This document shows, one piece after another, positions 23,200-36,138 of a DNA stretch of 64,000 bases. Positions within the stretch are counted from its first letter, which is position 1, and each line of letters opens with the position of its first letter. The translations under genes were made by a program, and so were the position numbers. Source of the DNA: Glossina fuscipes (Eukaryota; Arthropoda; Insecta; Diptera; Glossinidae); contig NW_023998416.1 in NCBI RefSeq assembly GCF_014805625.2, positions 18,423,041 through 18,487,040 of the forward strand, read 5' to 3'. Below the pieces are notes generated by a model. That model did not search any database, was not told where the DNA came from, and saw only the letters and a program-made list of their open reading frames with translations.

Positions 23200-25010
23200 A
23201 CCTTTTTACTCAAAAAGTACAACGCAAACTCCAATCAATTTTCATTCTGAAAATAGAAATGGCCATGAATGTCTTTTGAAAATGTCCGAATTGGTGCCAA
23301 CAGTTTGCTTTGTTCTCGCGTTAACAAAGCATAGAAATAAATGAGATGAAGAGCAAACTTCGATTATAGGCGAGAGAATAATGGAAGAGCTGAATTTCTT
23401 AATTCTTGCAGCATTCTTATAAACGGTTTTCTTCTGTTGTATAATTAATGAACACAGCATAGAGAAATTCGAACTTTCCAAGAAATGCTACTATCTTTGC
23501 GGCTACCAAGTATCAAGTTGTACTCTTACAACCTTGTTCACGAAAAGTAATCTTGTTACGCTTTCCTTATTAAATTAAGTTAATAAATGTCTTGAGAAGT
23601 GAATGTCTTCGAAACAGAACCTGTTTTTTGTTTTCTGCGAACAAGCTCACCTTGGGAATCTCGCTTTTTTTGATTGCAATTCACTACTTCAGCCAATAAG
23701 ATTCTTTTACTTCTCTAATTTGTCTTTGATTTCGATTTTGGAGGTAATACGTTTAGGAACTACACGAAGGCTTACCCAGGGTATTGCGCTATAATAGATC
23801 GCTATCCACTTCTTGGCAATAAATTTCGTTCTTCTTGTTAAACAGATGATTACTCACTTCACTTTTATTGGCGCCTTTGATAGATTCCGCTGTTTTAGTT
23901 TGCGATCCGATATTTCTTTTTATTGCACCTTTCAAGTTTACATTGATGTCAGTGGATTATGTATCAAAAAAGGAGAAACATTACAACTTCCATTCTAACA
24001 TGCTACCTATCCATATGCTCATGCGTAGATGATTGGATTAATAAGTTTAAATAAATGTATTTTTATGTTTTTGGGAGGTGATATCCATTTTGTCACGCCG
24101 TGTGTGCTGTTATTGATACATATCTTAAAGAGTGATGTGAACATTATTACATCCCATAAGAGCAAACAATCAATTTCAATTAATTTACAATTTCATTTCA
24201 GCATGTACTGTAAACGGTACACGTAGCAGGCAAACCGTTAAACTACGCTTGATCCGTGATTCACTAATTGACCAATAATAAAAAAGGTGATATATCTTCC
24301 AGAATAAAAATAAACCTTACGTTTTATTTGCAATTTTCGAATAAAATAATTACTATCACATTTATGTATTTTTAAAGCTAAGTTTAAAATTTTTATCGGT
24401 CAATTTCAATTAAACATCTACACTTATCCTTTATGTCAAGCGCTATACATAGCATTCATGTATAATTACATAAGTCAAAGAAAAAGTAATCGTATTAAAT
24501 AGTATTACGGTAAGAACTCCAGCAAAATATATTCATAAGGAATTCAAAGTGAATAGAAAGTGAGGAGCAAATCTCTGTTGACCGGTAGCGTGAGAAGACT
24601 TGCATTTCATATTTGTTTTTATTTCTTTCGCAAGAAATATTAGAATTTTCAGAACTTTTCATATAGTCTGTGTAAAAAGCAAACAAACAATTTAGGGAAA
24701 GAGAAATAAAAAGAAACATTAAAATAAGCAACAATTTCACACCATTTCCATCCAGCAATTAATCTTGCACATATGTTAAAGACAGAAGCAAAACAAAAAT
24801 TGTTTTCGGGTTGCGCCGAATTTTGTAAAACTCACCATTAACGTTTTTTGCCCCTAAGAGAAAGGTCTTCTCGGTTGTTGCAGTGATGTCGCACAATGGC
24901 TCTGATTCCTATAATGATCTGATGGTCGTGTATGCTTATGTCGTACCGGGAGCAATTTCTAACATCTTTAATCTCTTACCAAATCACTTTACATAAATAC
25001 ACTTATTCAT
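23200..25010. other. Gene-free AT-rich stretch
   Basis: Several open frames of 60-90 codons exist. None has a domain, signal or composition that supports a gene. Confidence 0.35.
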
Positions 25011-25020
25011 CAATACCCAT

Positions 25021-25612
25021 CTATTTTGTCCCCTTGAGGATGAGCCGCGTCTGCTGGTGCTTTTTCCAGTACTCGACACACTTCGGATATGCGTTTCTTG
25101 GTAGGGCCTTGAGCTCTACTAGCTGCGCGGTCTTCATCTCTTTAATCATGACAGAATCTCGTCCTGTCATGGGTCTTTTCAGTTGTGGGAACAGGAAAAA
25201 GTCACAGGCGGCCAAGTCCATTGTATACGGTGACTGAAGCATGATTGGACCGTTGTTTTTGGCCACACAATTAGGAGCAAGCAAATACGTATAAGTTAGT
25301 GCATTATCGTGACGCAATATCTATGACGATTCATGCACAAAACATGCGAAAAAATTGCACGGCTTGAGCCGACTGATATGCCGTGATAGTGATTCGACAA
25401 TTCTCCATAACAATTTACTTCACACCTTCAACGGTTTCGTCAGTTGTTGACGTGCCGGGGCGTGCAGGACGGTCATGGTCGTTAACATCTTCTCGGCCTT
25501 CTGCGAAAAACTTGTCCAACCTATAAACATTTTTTGCTTTGCTTAAAGTAGGCCCGCCAAATGTCGCAGTCAACATTTTAAGTGAATTGAAGGACTTCAT
25601 TTTATTTTTCAC
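25021..25612 (-). mobile_element. Degenerate, internally deleted Tc1/mariner transposase
   Basis: On the - strand the N-terminal part (25612-25415) has FNSLKMLTATFGGPTLSKAK and DVNDHDRPARPGTS, the pattern of the second helix-turn-helix and the GRP-like linker. After only about 100 bases the C-terminal catalytic part (25317-25021) follows. It has HDNAL for the second Asp and DLAACDFFLFPQLKRPM for the third Asp, with 34 residues between the two Asp. The central region with the first Asp is missing, so this is an internally deleted, dead copy. Residues normally conserved next to the second Asp are lost. It differs from the irritans-type element at 30.1 kb. No terminal inverted repeats could be found by eye. 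Confidence 0.8.
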
Positions 25613-28600
25613 ACAAGACTTTATAAAGACTTTTTGATGCGCTTTTTCGGTGGCAAAAAATCGTCAGGCACACCAAAATACGTCTAAGCTTTATATTTGT
25701 CAGGAGCAAAATAAAAATGCACAATGACTGATAATGTCAACATACGTTGGGGGCGTGTGTATCAACATAATCAAAAAAAAAAAAAAATTCGAACATGTAG
25801 ATAGACTACGTGATTTGAAAAAATTCCCTGTTTCTTTAACACACTGGACATATTTGCGGTATTTTTGCACAATACAACTATTCGACTGATTTAAAATATC
25901 TTCGTAAATTGTCGTAAATATAAAAACTAAAAACTATCTATGCTTTATATAAGCTTGCATTGCTTGCATTAATACGTATTCAGGCAAAAAAACATTTGGA
26001 GTAATTTGTTTTATACTTTGTATGTTTAAAAAATTTTAATCAATTTTGGAAGAAATGTGATCTCCATGAGCCGCATCGAAAGAAATGTCTTACAGGATTT
26101 GTGCTTGCCAGTAAATAAGCAGCAAACAGTGTTCAAAAAAAAAAAAACACAAAAACGATTTCCAAAATAGATTAAATAAAAGTTTCTCGAAATAGTTAGA
26201 CCTACTTAAGAAGATTTATAGCAACCATTAAGAAGATAGTTACTTAAGTAGCACTTTGCATTGGGTGTGCGAATAAATTCTGTCTACTTTTTCATAAAAT
26301 TCAATTTTACTTAAAACATACCTGTTCCAAATTTAAGTGATTGGAATATTTACCATTACTATCTACGGTCTGTTATCTATTATCGGATGCCTTCGTGGAA
26401 AAAATCCAAGATTTCAGGGCGAAATAGTTATCGGGCTAATTATTTATGCGAGGCTTATCTGCTAAGGAATATTACATCGATTTGAAGATATGGTAATCAA
26501 GCTCCGAATTGAAGATCATTTCGTTGTTTCCTTTTGCGGCAAATTGCAGTTGTGCGTTTTCCGTTTTCTCCGGCCAGTTCATGAGGTATCCGTTTCTTTT
26601 CCTTCTGTAGCTTTCCGTCCATTTTCGATCGCACTGAGATTGCATTTTGACTTAATCCAAACTGTACAACGAGTCCTTATTGAGGTTGTGCAGGATTTTA
26701 GTTCAACTCGTATTTCTTCGTCGAACATCTTTTGGGAATTTCAAAGCGGGCCACTTTCTATTTGTTTGAACACTTACTATATTTTCATCTTTAACTAATT
26801 TGATCACTTTAATAGTTTCAGCTGTATTTTTGTCCAGTTTAAGTCAAAATAACGTTCGTAGGCGTAAACAATGCTCGTTGATATCCATATCTTTGGAGAT
26901 TGATACACGTTGAACGATAACCTGTAAGCGAATGAAACCGATGTCTAGGCTATGTATACACAAAATGACGGAAGAAATGGATAAAGTTTCCAATTTCAAT
27001 ACAAAGAATTTATTTTCCCACCTATTATTCAGTCCGAGAAGATTTTGTCTAAAATATTTGCAAATGTTTTAAATATTCGTAGCATGTATTGCTTACTTAC
27101 TCAATCAAGATGGCAGGCAGAGAAATAAAGACCGTAAAGGATAGTCGTGAAGTATCCTCCTAATGTAGTCAAGCAGTTAAGCAGCATTTCTAACCCAATT
27201 TAACAGCAGGATTAGTACAATAACGGAACAGTGATAGTTAGTAACAGGATAGATTAAAGGATAGATTTAACATTTTATTAACTGGAAAAGAAATTTACGC
27301 TTAAGTTATTTAAACCTACACATAGTTTTCGGTCAGATGTAGAATTAAACAGATTTCACTTGACCTCTACTTTCTACTTTATGGATTTTAATCAGGTTTT
27401 TTCAATAATAAATGGAAGAAAAATGGCAAAAAGTAGTTGAACTTTTCTTTAAAATGAATTAAAGCTTTTTTATAACAATCGATGATTCATTACTGCTAAT
27501 GATCATGATCCCATTGTTATTAAAAAACTTTTGCCAAAGACATTAAAAACAAATTTTTTTTTTTTTTTTTTTTTGTAATAAGATGGAAAATGTCTTCTGT
27601 TTCTTTTTGCTTCTAATAACATTAAAAAAAAGAAAGTGATTTGTTTATTTAGAATTTTGTTTTTATAGCGAAAGGACAAGGTTAGCTTTGCTGGTGATAT
27701 AAGGAATAGCCAAAGAAAGGTTAAATAAAAATATTTCCATTTTATTTACTTACTCGCGTCCGCTTAGAGCAGCAGAATGGATTTTCAAATTAACCCAGTT
27801 TTTACTCATGATAATGTTTCGTTTTGAATGTAATACGAATTTCAGGCACAGTTGTCCTTTTTCGTGGAAGAAGGAAAATTTATAAATTATCCAAGTCTAC
27901 CTAATATATATCAAATGTAACCGCTCTAATAAGAGAATATTTGCAGGATAATTCCAATCCCTTTGCCAACCAACCAGAAAATACAAGGAGGAAGAAAATT
28001 ATACGGGTGTGGAGTTGCAAGGTTGCCATCTAATTTGTTATTTCGCGTTTAGCTTATGTTCAGATGGGCTGCTTGTATTTGATTTGAAAGTTAGAACGGT
28101 TGTGACTACGTTGTCCTACTGAGTTAAGTTGAACGACATTTATGCGCGTCTTTGTTTCAGGCTCTCAACACTTCAATGTACTGAAGAATAAGACAATGAT
28201 GCGTAAAATGATTTTTCTCGATAAAGCTGCACTTTATCTTACCAGTTTCGGTAAGGAACAAAATTACTGAACTTTGGCAAGTTACTGTGCTGAGCGAACT
28301 TACATTCAGAAGGATTTGGTGCACAGTTATTGCCGGCATTTTTAATGATACTTTTCTTTACGTCCCATATCAGGCTCAACGAAACGTGACATTTGCATTT
28401 CACTCAAAAAATTTGTACAGTGACGTTCGGATCACTCTCCAGTACAATTGGCTTAGTGAGGCTACCCACGAAATTTAGACTTTTCCGCTGTTGCCTATTT
28501 TCAAAATGATCAACCACTGGGCGTCTATCAGTCGACTGAGCGCTCGGTATAAAAGTGGTGACATGTATATGTCATCCCACAACCTTATTGAGGGATGCAT

Positions 28601-30113
28601 TAATTTAGTTGTTGACTTTAAATTGATAAAAATATTTTTATTAAATAATATGATATGAGAATTGAAGAAGACGAGTATTTGTAACGACTGGTGTCTGTAA
28701 GTCGTCACAGTCTATCCAATTATCAGACTACAGATTACTTTTTGGGCTACTTGCAGACATGGGTTGTTTGAAATTTTTGTCCCACGGACACTGGACGAAT
28801 TCTATACCCTAATCTTTGGTCTCCTTCGGCCGATCATTTTCAATGAGAGACCCTGTACTTGGGTCCCCAAATCCCTATGTCTACTTCCTTCTAATAAAAA
28901 AAAAAAAATCTAAAACATTTTAGGATTTAAAATAAATATATTTTCAGTATAAATAATTGCAAGGAAGAAGATCTTCCTGTCGTTGTTTTCTTAACAAAAA
29001 ATTATTTTCGAACGTACAAAGAAAGAAAAGAAAAAAGGGAAAAAGAGAACATATATATGCATACAAAAATATCTTACTCTAAGTTAGAAAAGAATGGATA
29101 CGTGTAATACATTGATCGCATGGTGCAAGCTTTTCTTCGTTTATCTTTTTTAACGTAGCCGAGTCCTTACCTGATTTTCAGCAAAATTTTCTTTTGTGTT
29201 CTTATCCTTTTTGTTCTGAAGTACGCTTTTTGCATTTATAATGCTTTCCCTTGTATACTTTGTTCTTTTCTATTCTCTTTATGTATTTGTTATATTATGT
29301 TCTTTTCTAGGTTCCTTGAAACACTAATTTTTCGTACGTATTATTGCAGCTTTAAATGCTTCTATTTTTCATTACGTAAATTTATGGAATAAGTGTTTAA
29401 GCGCTTCCGCTAATGTTTATTCTAATTTCGCAATTTTTAAGTGCTTAAATTATATTTGGAACACAAATTCGTCAACTGTATATATTTTGCATTGTTGTGT
29501 TCACTTTTACATACTTCCCTTCTACAGCTTATCACAAGCGTGAAAATGTGAAAATTCCAATTACGGACTTAACTATGTTTACTTAAAGCAATAATGCAAA
29601 CACGAGCATTTTTATTTCATCGTTAATATTTAATTAAAAAAAACTTTTGATTAGTTTGTGTGGCTTTTCCGTATTTTAATTTTCACTTATTTACACCTAA
29701 CTTTATACTTTATCATCTCCATTAATTTCACAAGTTTTGAATCTTTGGATTATGTGTGAATGTAGACTTTTTTATAGATTTCTTTTTTTAGTCTCCAAGT
29801 ATGACGGCCGGTATTTTTGTGCAGTGCACAATTGACAATTAGAACAACGAAAATTAATTTCCAAATTTCAAGCAAGTTTTTAATAGTAACTCTAATAACT
29901 CTTTAATAATTCTAAAAGTGTCGGAATGGTTGTACATTTTCCTTGTGATCGCAATTAATAACAATCACAAAAATCACTCTCAGTTTATCATACATTGTTG
30001 ATGGCATTTTTGTTCGCCATGTTTGTGGTTAAAATTACACGGATTTTCAATCTTTTATCACAGTTTAAGACGTTTGACATTCACATATTAAGACATCAAA
30101 TTTGTCTATACAT
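25613..30113. other. Gene-free AT-rich stretch
   Basis: No gene is recognised. There is a 20-plus poly(T) run at about 27554-27575. A short GC-richer piece at 28745-28895 ends in poly(A) at 28897-28909, as the 3' end of a retroposed sequence would. Near 26700-26830 the - strand has a 34-codon open stretch with protein-like composition but no identity I can give. Confidence 0.35.
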
Positions 30114-30115
30114 TA

Positions 30116-31400
30116 GTTTGGGGAAAAAGAAATCCATTATTTTTATATGAATTTCAGGACTTTATTTAACATGCTTCGGATTGTCCGATTTGGGTCAAAT
30201 ATGCACCGTTTCGTTGTATGATTTGCTGCCATTTTAAAGGTAACTTCAAAATGCCTCTCTCATAGAAGTCCTGGTCTCTATTTGCAAAAAACTCTAGTAG
30301 TCGATTTTCACAATCCTCCCTAGATTCCAATTTTTTATCATTAAAGAAATTTTGCAATGCAAGAAAAAGATGATAATCGCTTGGTGCCAAGTCCGGACTG
30401 TATGGCGGATGCATTAAAACTTCCCAACCAAGCTCCCGAAGTTTCTGGCGAGTCATTGTAGATGTGTGTGGCCTAGCGTTGTCCTGGTGGAACACGACAC
30501 CTCTCCTGTTGGCCAATTCTGGCCGTTTCTGGTCAATCGCTATCTTCAAACGGTCCAGTTGTTGACAGTAGAGATCAGAATTTAGCGTTTGGACATATGG
30601 AAGCAACTCATAATAAATAATCCCCTTCCAGTCCCCACCTAATGCATAGCAAAACTTTCCTGGCCGTTAGTCCTGGTTTGACCACCGTTTGAGGTGCTTC
30701 ACCGCTCTTTGACCACGATCGTTTTCGCACAGGGTTATCGTATGTGATCCATTTCTCATCTCTAGTCACCATCCGTTTAAGAAATGGGTCCATCACATTC
30801 CGTTTGGCCAAGGCTTCGCAAATGGAAATTCGATCCATCATGTTTTTTTCTGTTAATTGGTGTGGCACCCAAACATCGAGCTTCTTTTTGAATCCAGCTT
30901 TGTGTAAATGGTTTAAAACTGTTTTATGATCGATTTTTAGCTCCTGGGCGATGTTACGACTGCTAACATGCCGATCAACTTCGATCATTTCTCCGATTTT
31001 ATCGACATTTTCGACGACCGGCCTACCTATGCGAGGTGCATCTTTAACATCAAAAATTCCTGAACGGAATCTACAAAACCAAAATTGCACATAATTGGCT
31101 GTTACAGTGTCGGAACCATTAAAACACCATTCACAATTTTAGCCGCCTGGCTTGCATTTTCGCCTTTGTCAAAGAAAAACTGTAAAATGTACCGAATTTT
31201 CTCTTTGTTCACTTCCATTTTTAACACGCTGTAACTCACAACTGAATGCACCAAACAAAAAACAGCAAAAGATTTTTTTTTACTGCGAAATGTCACCTTT
31301 CCAACGAGCATAAATCGGAAATTGTTTGATCGATACTTTACGAGAAATCTATCAGTGCAGCCATCTACCGAAAAAATAATGGATTTCTTTTTCCCCAAAC
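30116..31400 (-). mobile_element. Mariner element, irritans-type, near-complete
   Basis: This 1285-bp element has perfect 29-bp terminal inverted repeats (30116-30144 and 31372-31400, outer end GTTTGGGGAA). TA dinucleotides flank both sides (30114-30115 and 31401-31402), as expected for mariner target-site duplication. Its length is typical of mariners. The single transposase gene lies on the - strand. Identical terminal repeats suggest a fairly recent insertion, although the coding region is already broken. Confidence 0.95.
30166..31218 (-). pseudogene. Mariner transposase, two frameshifts
   Basis: A D,D34D cut-and-paste transposase of about 350 codons, the usual mariner length, starting at ATG 31218-31216. 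The N-terminal helix-turn-helix (GENASQAAKIVNGV) is cut by a one-base frameshift near 31110-31125. The second part (to 30608) has FRSGIFDVKDAPRIGRP, the second HTH and linker, and the first catalytic Asp in TRDEKWITYD. A second one-base shift lies in a GGGG run near 30636. The last part (30606-30166) has HQDNARPHTS and YSPDLAPSDYHLF, with exactly 34 residues between the two Asp. All three catalytic residues are present. The closest family I know is the irritans subfamily (Hsmar2/Himar type). An AATAAA on this strand overlaps the stop region (30166-30161). Confidence 0.93.
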
Positions 31401-31402
31401 TA

Positions 31403-34395
31403 ATATATGTATATCTTTCTCTTTTGCAATTCCCATGTATATCCGAATTTCAAAATCTCTTTCTACTTAACTTGACTTAATTTTTTTGGAAAGTGCTTAA
31501 AGATTTAGGTGATTATGTCTTTATTTGTTTGTTACCACGTTTGTTGTTATCACATTTACTTTCAGCAAATTTTCGCTCCCTAGTCTAGAAAATTAAAGAC
31601 CACCATGTTTTCTTCGCTTTTACGACCTTCTCTTCTTTTTTACCCTTACCCCATGAAGTCAGTTGCAGTTTTTTTGTAAACGTCCATTCTCTCTCCACGA
31701 GTGAGATAAGTAAATCTGTAACAGCTCTTACATGATACAACCACATGTTACAAATTGGTGGAAAAAACACAATTTTACTTGAATAATATTTTAAGAAAAA
31801 ACGATAAAGTAAATGTACTAAGCGTTGCTTTGGCAAGCCAAAGTTAGCCTCGTCAGTACCCGCTATAGGTAAATATAAAGAAAAAAAAACATTAGAACAA
31901 TTGTAAGAGATAAGTACGTTTTACAAATTGCGTAAATAAAATTAGCGAAAGAATTCGCTACATTTTGCAGTATCACTTTGATCAAGGCACTAACGCTTCG
32001 CAAGTTTAAACGACACGATGTTTACGGTCAATCTGCAGCGTGCAAATGATTTGCTTGTTTCCGCTCTGGAATTTTAACCTTGAAGACCAGCTGCACGCTA
32101 GTCGTTAATAAAGTCGAGAACATTTTTCAAAAATATCGCTTCGTAACTAACTATTGACCGAAACACCATTTTAAACGATTTACATAAGATTGATTACTAA
32201 AAGGAGCACGTTATTTAATTACCACATGATTTAAGGGTGAAAAATTTAATAGATCGTAATTACAATTACGAGTAGTTCGTGAAAGAAAATCGAGCCATTC
32301 TTGAACAGATTGCGAACCGCGATGAAATATGCGTCACACACGAAAATAATGAGCAAAAATAATCGCGCCCCCAGATGTTCGGCGTTAGACAATAGCGGGC
32401 ACGCAAGGGTGTGGTGTATCATGAGCGGCTCCAACTTTGCCAGACAATTGATTCCACTCTCTACTGCCAGTGGCTAAGATAATCAAAACACTTAATTAGA
32501 GTAAAGTATTCAGAATTGGTCGGGAGGAAAAGCTAAGGACATCATCGATGAGTTGGAAAAAATGGAGAGAAGTGGAGAGTTTTTTGGCCATCCGCAATAG
32601 CGGCCGGAATTTACCTAGTGTCTAAATACCAAGTGTTTTGTTCTCGGTCAGCCTGCTTTAAAGGAGAATTAGAAAAAACCTTTGGCTCAAATTTTCACCT
32701 AGAAATTCAAGATATCTTACAGTAATGACATCATTTAGAATACATTTAAAATAACTTTGAAACTTGATGAAAACTTGATGCTTCTATAACGTAAAATTAT
32801 CATCCGCACATCTACTGTTCCCGCTTTATAATAAATTCAATGAAAAATAGTTGTTTTTTCTCCTACCAATAATAAAAACGTTTAAAAGCATAAATTTGAG
32901 TTCAAGTAACCATATCGAGAAAGCTATGCTTAACATAAGATAACATATTTTCGTCGAATGGATCGCCTAACATGTAACGAAGTAAGAATATCATCAGGCT
33001 CAGATAGTTGTATTAACTTTGACCTTGAAGCTGTCAGATACTCGTATATAACACTCTGTCAATTATTATGGAACTTTCAAGGATTAAAACTTTACATAAT
33101 TTCCATTAAAACCAAATTACCGCAAGGAGTAAGCAGCTAAATAACTGCGCAGATCTAGTAACAGGGCAATAGCGATGCAGCTGTTTATGGCAATATCATG
33201 GAAAATTGTTGAATGCAGCTTGCTTGGTAGTTGTTCAGGAAACATAACTGCGAGTGGTGAGCAAATAACAATAACTGTAATAATAATAACAATGCTGAAA
33301 AAACAACGTGCCGGGATGAAATTTATGTAATTTTCCTTAAACGGAATATAAATGCGCGATATGCAATGCTGTGATGATGTGATGTTGAATAGTTAAGTGA
33401 TATAAAATTTTGTAGAGCAAGTATAGCTGAGTATGTTGGCTTATGCCAGGCACAGATAGATAAGTGAGGAAGTTATTAAATTACATATGTACGCATAAGG
33501 AGAATACTAAAAAAAAAATATGTATATTTCAACTTATAGTTATAGTGATTGTAAAGCACAAATGTAGAAGATGAGCATGGTGCCGTATGGCACGAACACC
33601 ATTTGCATGGATTCTTAATTTTTTATTTTTTGCGCTAAAAAATTTAAAACACATTCTTTCTTGTGATTTTATTATAAACATATTTTACGCCTTAAGTTAT
33701 GCAAGATTGTATTAAAATTTCATTTGTCAAAAACTATGCCATATCAATTTCATGTTTCGAACATAATTGGATTCCATTGTGTTGCAGAAATATCTTAAAC
33801 AAAGGAGATACTTCAGAAATATACAACTAAAAAATAAAACAATAAAGCACAACGTCATTAAATCAAAAACTTTTGCCATTGCATTTCCCGTTGTCTAAAA
33901 GCTGCGCCAAAAAATATGCAAGTCTTTTGTTTTCTTTTTTTTTTTGTGCAATAATAATAAAAGCAGGGATTTCTTGTTTTCATGTACACAACTTTTGTTT
34001 TCCTAAGCAGAACGACTGAAAAGAGAAATCCATAAAATAACTAAACAATTCATATGAAAATGAAATTTCAATTAAACGTCTAAGAATATATTGAACTATA
34101 CAATTGCAATGCTCTCCACAGAATTCTTCTAGAAAAACAATATTGTTTACTCTTTACATTAGATTGTTTAAACTTCATTATGAACCCGCTCAGAATAAGC
34201 AAAAAATGCTATGTTCTCAAGTATTGCTTTACTAATACATTTAAATAACTTTCCAAATCATACGGAAGTTAGATTTTTCTGCTACTTTTTAAATTCTATT
34301 ACTACTAATGTTTAATTATTTTAGAACAAGTAATAACGCTATAGAAGGTCACAGCTAATCATTAAATGAACTATCACACAGTTATACATATAACA
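31403..34395. other. Gene-free AT-rich stretch
   Basis: No gene or domain is recognised. The segment 32240-32450 is less AT-rich, with a 62-codon - frame of no known identity. Confidence 0.35.
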
Positions 34396-34625
34396 TCTTT
34401 TCGAAGTAAAGCGCTCCATGGGAAGTCGTCGAAAAGTTGATACGATCCGAACCATTTTCGTTAGCACTCATCCGGAAGCAAAAACACGTCGATGAACCGA
34501 ATTTCAACAAAATACCTCAAAAATTACGACCTGTCGGCTGAATACTAGAACACAAGATGGACAGACAAGCTTAGATCGATCCAGAATCACGTCCTGTATA
34601 ATAAAAAGTAGGTCTGTTAGAAGTC
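34396..34625 (+). repeat. Dispersed repeat R2, copy 3
   Basis: R2 order on the + strand: CGATCCGAACCATTTT, then CAAAAATTACGACCTGTCGG, then GATGGACAGACAAGCTTAGA, then a TCGATCCAGAATC tail followed by TATAATAAAAAGTAGG. Confidence 0.75.
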
Positions 34626-34865
34626 CTTGTGGGCGTTTGTAGTATTGTGGAGTTTAATATAGCTCTTCCAAGGTGGGCTAGCTCGCCGGGAACTGGGATG
34701 CTTCAAGCATTCCTAACTGTCTAATAATACAGATATAATCTAAGAGCGTCCATTAACTATATCAACGTGAGAAAGCTAGATCAATACTCAAGCGGACCGA
34801 AAGACTGCTGCACCCTGCTCACTCACACGTCTGGGGCCATTGTAACACACTTCTTCTTCTTTAAA

Positions 34866-34916
34866 AAAAATTAAATATATGTTATATATAATATACATAT
34901 ATATGTATATATATAG
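34866..34916. repeat. AT-rich microsatellite
   Basis: TA/TATG-rich simple repeat of about 50 bp. Confidence 0.85.
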
Positions 34917-35156
34917 CAATCATATTTATTAAGAATGTAAAGGAAAAAATTTGTTTTTTTTTATGTTAAATACAAGAAAATTAATAATAATTAGAGCATT
35001 TAGTAAAGCTTTTTGTGTAATATATAAAAAAACGAATTACGTGTTACTTCGTCGGGGGCGTTTCCGTCGATTACAGTTTGTTTCATAAATTATACAATGT
35101 GAAATAGAAACTCTAAATCTTATCCGTCTGTCTTGAATTCTCTGCTTCAATTGTAG

Positions 35157-35345
35157 CTCAAGCTACCAATTGATCAGTATCAGTTGGAAAGTCGAATGGA
35201 GGGTAATGCCAATTTGCGTGCCGTGTTAATAGATTGGGTCGATGAGCTTCATTTACAATTTTGTGTGATTGCTGAAACTTTCCAAATGGCCTCTGGCTAC
35301 ATGCACAAATTCATGCATTTCTTAATTTTCTTCGATACTTTTTGT
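35157..35345 (+). pseudogene. Cyclin-B-like cyclin-box fragment
   Basis: The + frame from 35157 has no stop up to 35591. Its first 50 or so codons match the start of the cyclin box of B-type cyclins. They read QYQLESRMEGNANLRAVLI and then DWVDELHLQFCVIAETFQMA, with the hallmark RAVLIDW and the following HLQF and AETFQ. The match then fades into Phe-rich sequence. An acceptor-like TTGTAG precedes 35157, but no matching donor or further cyclin exon was found nearby. I therefore call it a pseudogene or captured fragment. A genuine lone exon of a distant gene is the alternative. The known core, which binds and activates Cdk1, is incomplete here. Confidence 0.6.
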
Positions 35346-35699
35346 AGGCAGATGATAGCAAGAATTCTTCGCCTTTATTTATATTCACTAGAATTTTTTT
35401 GGATTATTTTGGCTGATGCAGTTTTAAAGAGTTTCGTTCTTGTCTCCTTTTTTTGCGGTTCGTTTTTCCATTCCCTATTTTTCTTTCTTAAGCGAAGAAT
35501 TTTTCGTTTCTCGTTTTCTATTTTTCAATTCCCAAAAGTTAGTCCGTCAGATTTTTTTTTTTTTTTGTCTTTTAAAAAACAACAAACTTGATAATTTTTA
35601 AAAAAAATCTCAAGTGCTATTTGAGCTACGCATAAACTTAATATACTCTTGCACTACAAGAGTTGTATAGGATATAAACATTAATATTATCATGCGCAT

Positions 35700-35950
35700 C
35701 ATCGAAGAGTAAGAGTATATTCATTTTATCAAAACGTGTGCAACATTCAAAACGAAGCTTCACAGACAGATTTAAACATATCAGTATGTCTGTCTGCGTC
35801 TCATGTGTGGTAAACATGCTCCTAGCCGTCGAAATGAAGTTTTCGGCTTCAAGTTTGTCAAAAATGTTAGAAGTTATTGTGCGCACACTGGTGTTGAAAA
35901 TGCGCTAAATTTATCGAACGACAGGCGCAGAGTAAAACGTAAAGTGAGCA
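35700..35950 (+). repeat. Dispersed repeat R1, copy 4
   Basis: R1 landmarks in order: TATTCATTTTATCAAAACGT, AACGAAGCTTCACAG, ATGTCTGTCTGCG, GTCGAAATGAAGTTTTCGGC, ACACTGGTGTTGAAAATG and CGAACGACAGGCG. One of the better-preserved copies. The 100-codon open frame at 35803-36105 is repeat-derived. Confidence 0.8.
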
Positions 35951-36138
35951 AGCCTCTGTTTGCAAAAGCTAAAAAATGGCTCTGTAACAATAGATATTTG
36001 CATAATTTCGTTTTTTCTTATAAAGATGGTGGGCGTAAAAAATTCGGCCAATATCAAATATCATTTTCTTCTTGTTATCTTTCCTTTTTTGTTACTTTAA
36101 CGTGAAAAAGTAAAATCTATAAAATAAGAATTTCAATT

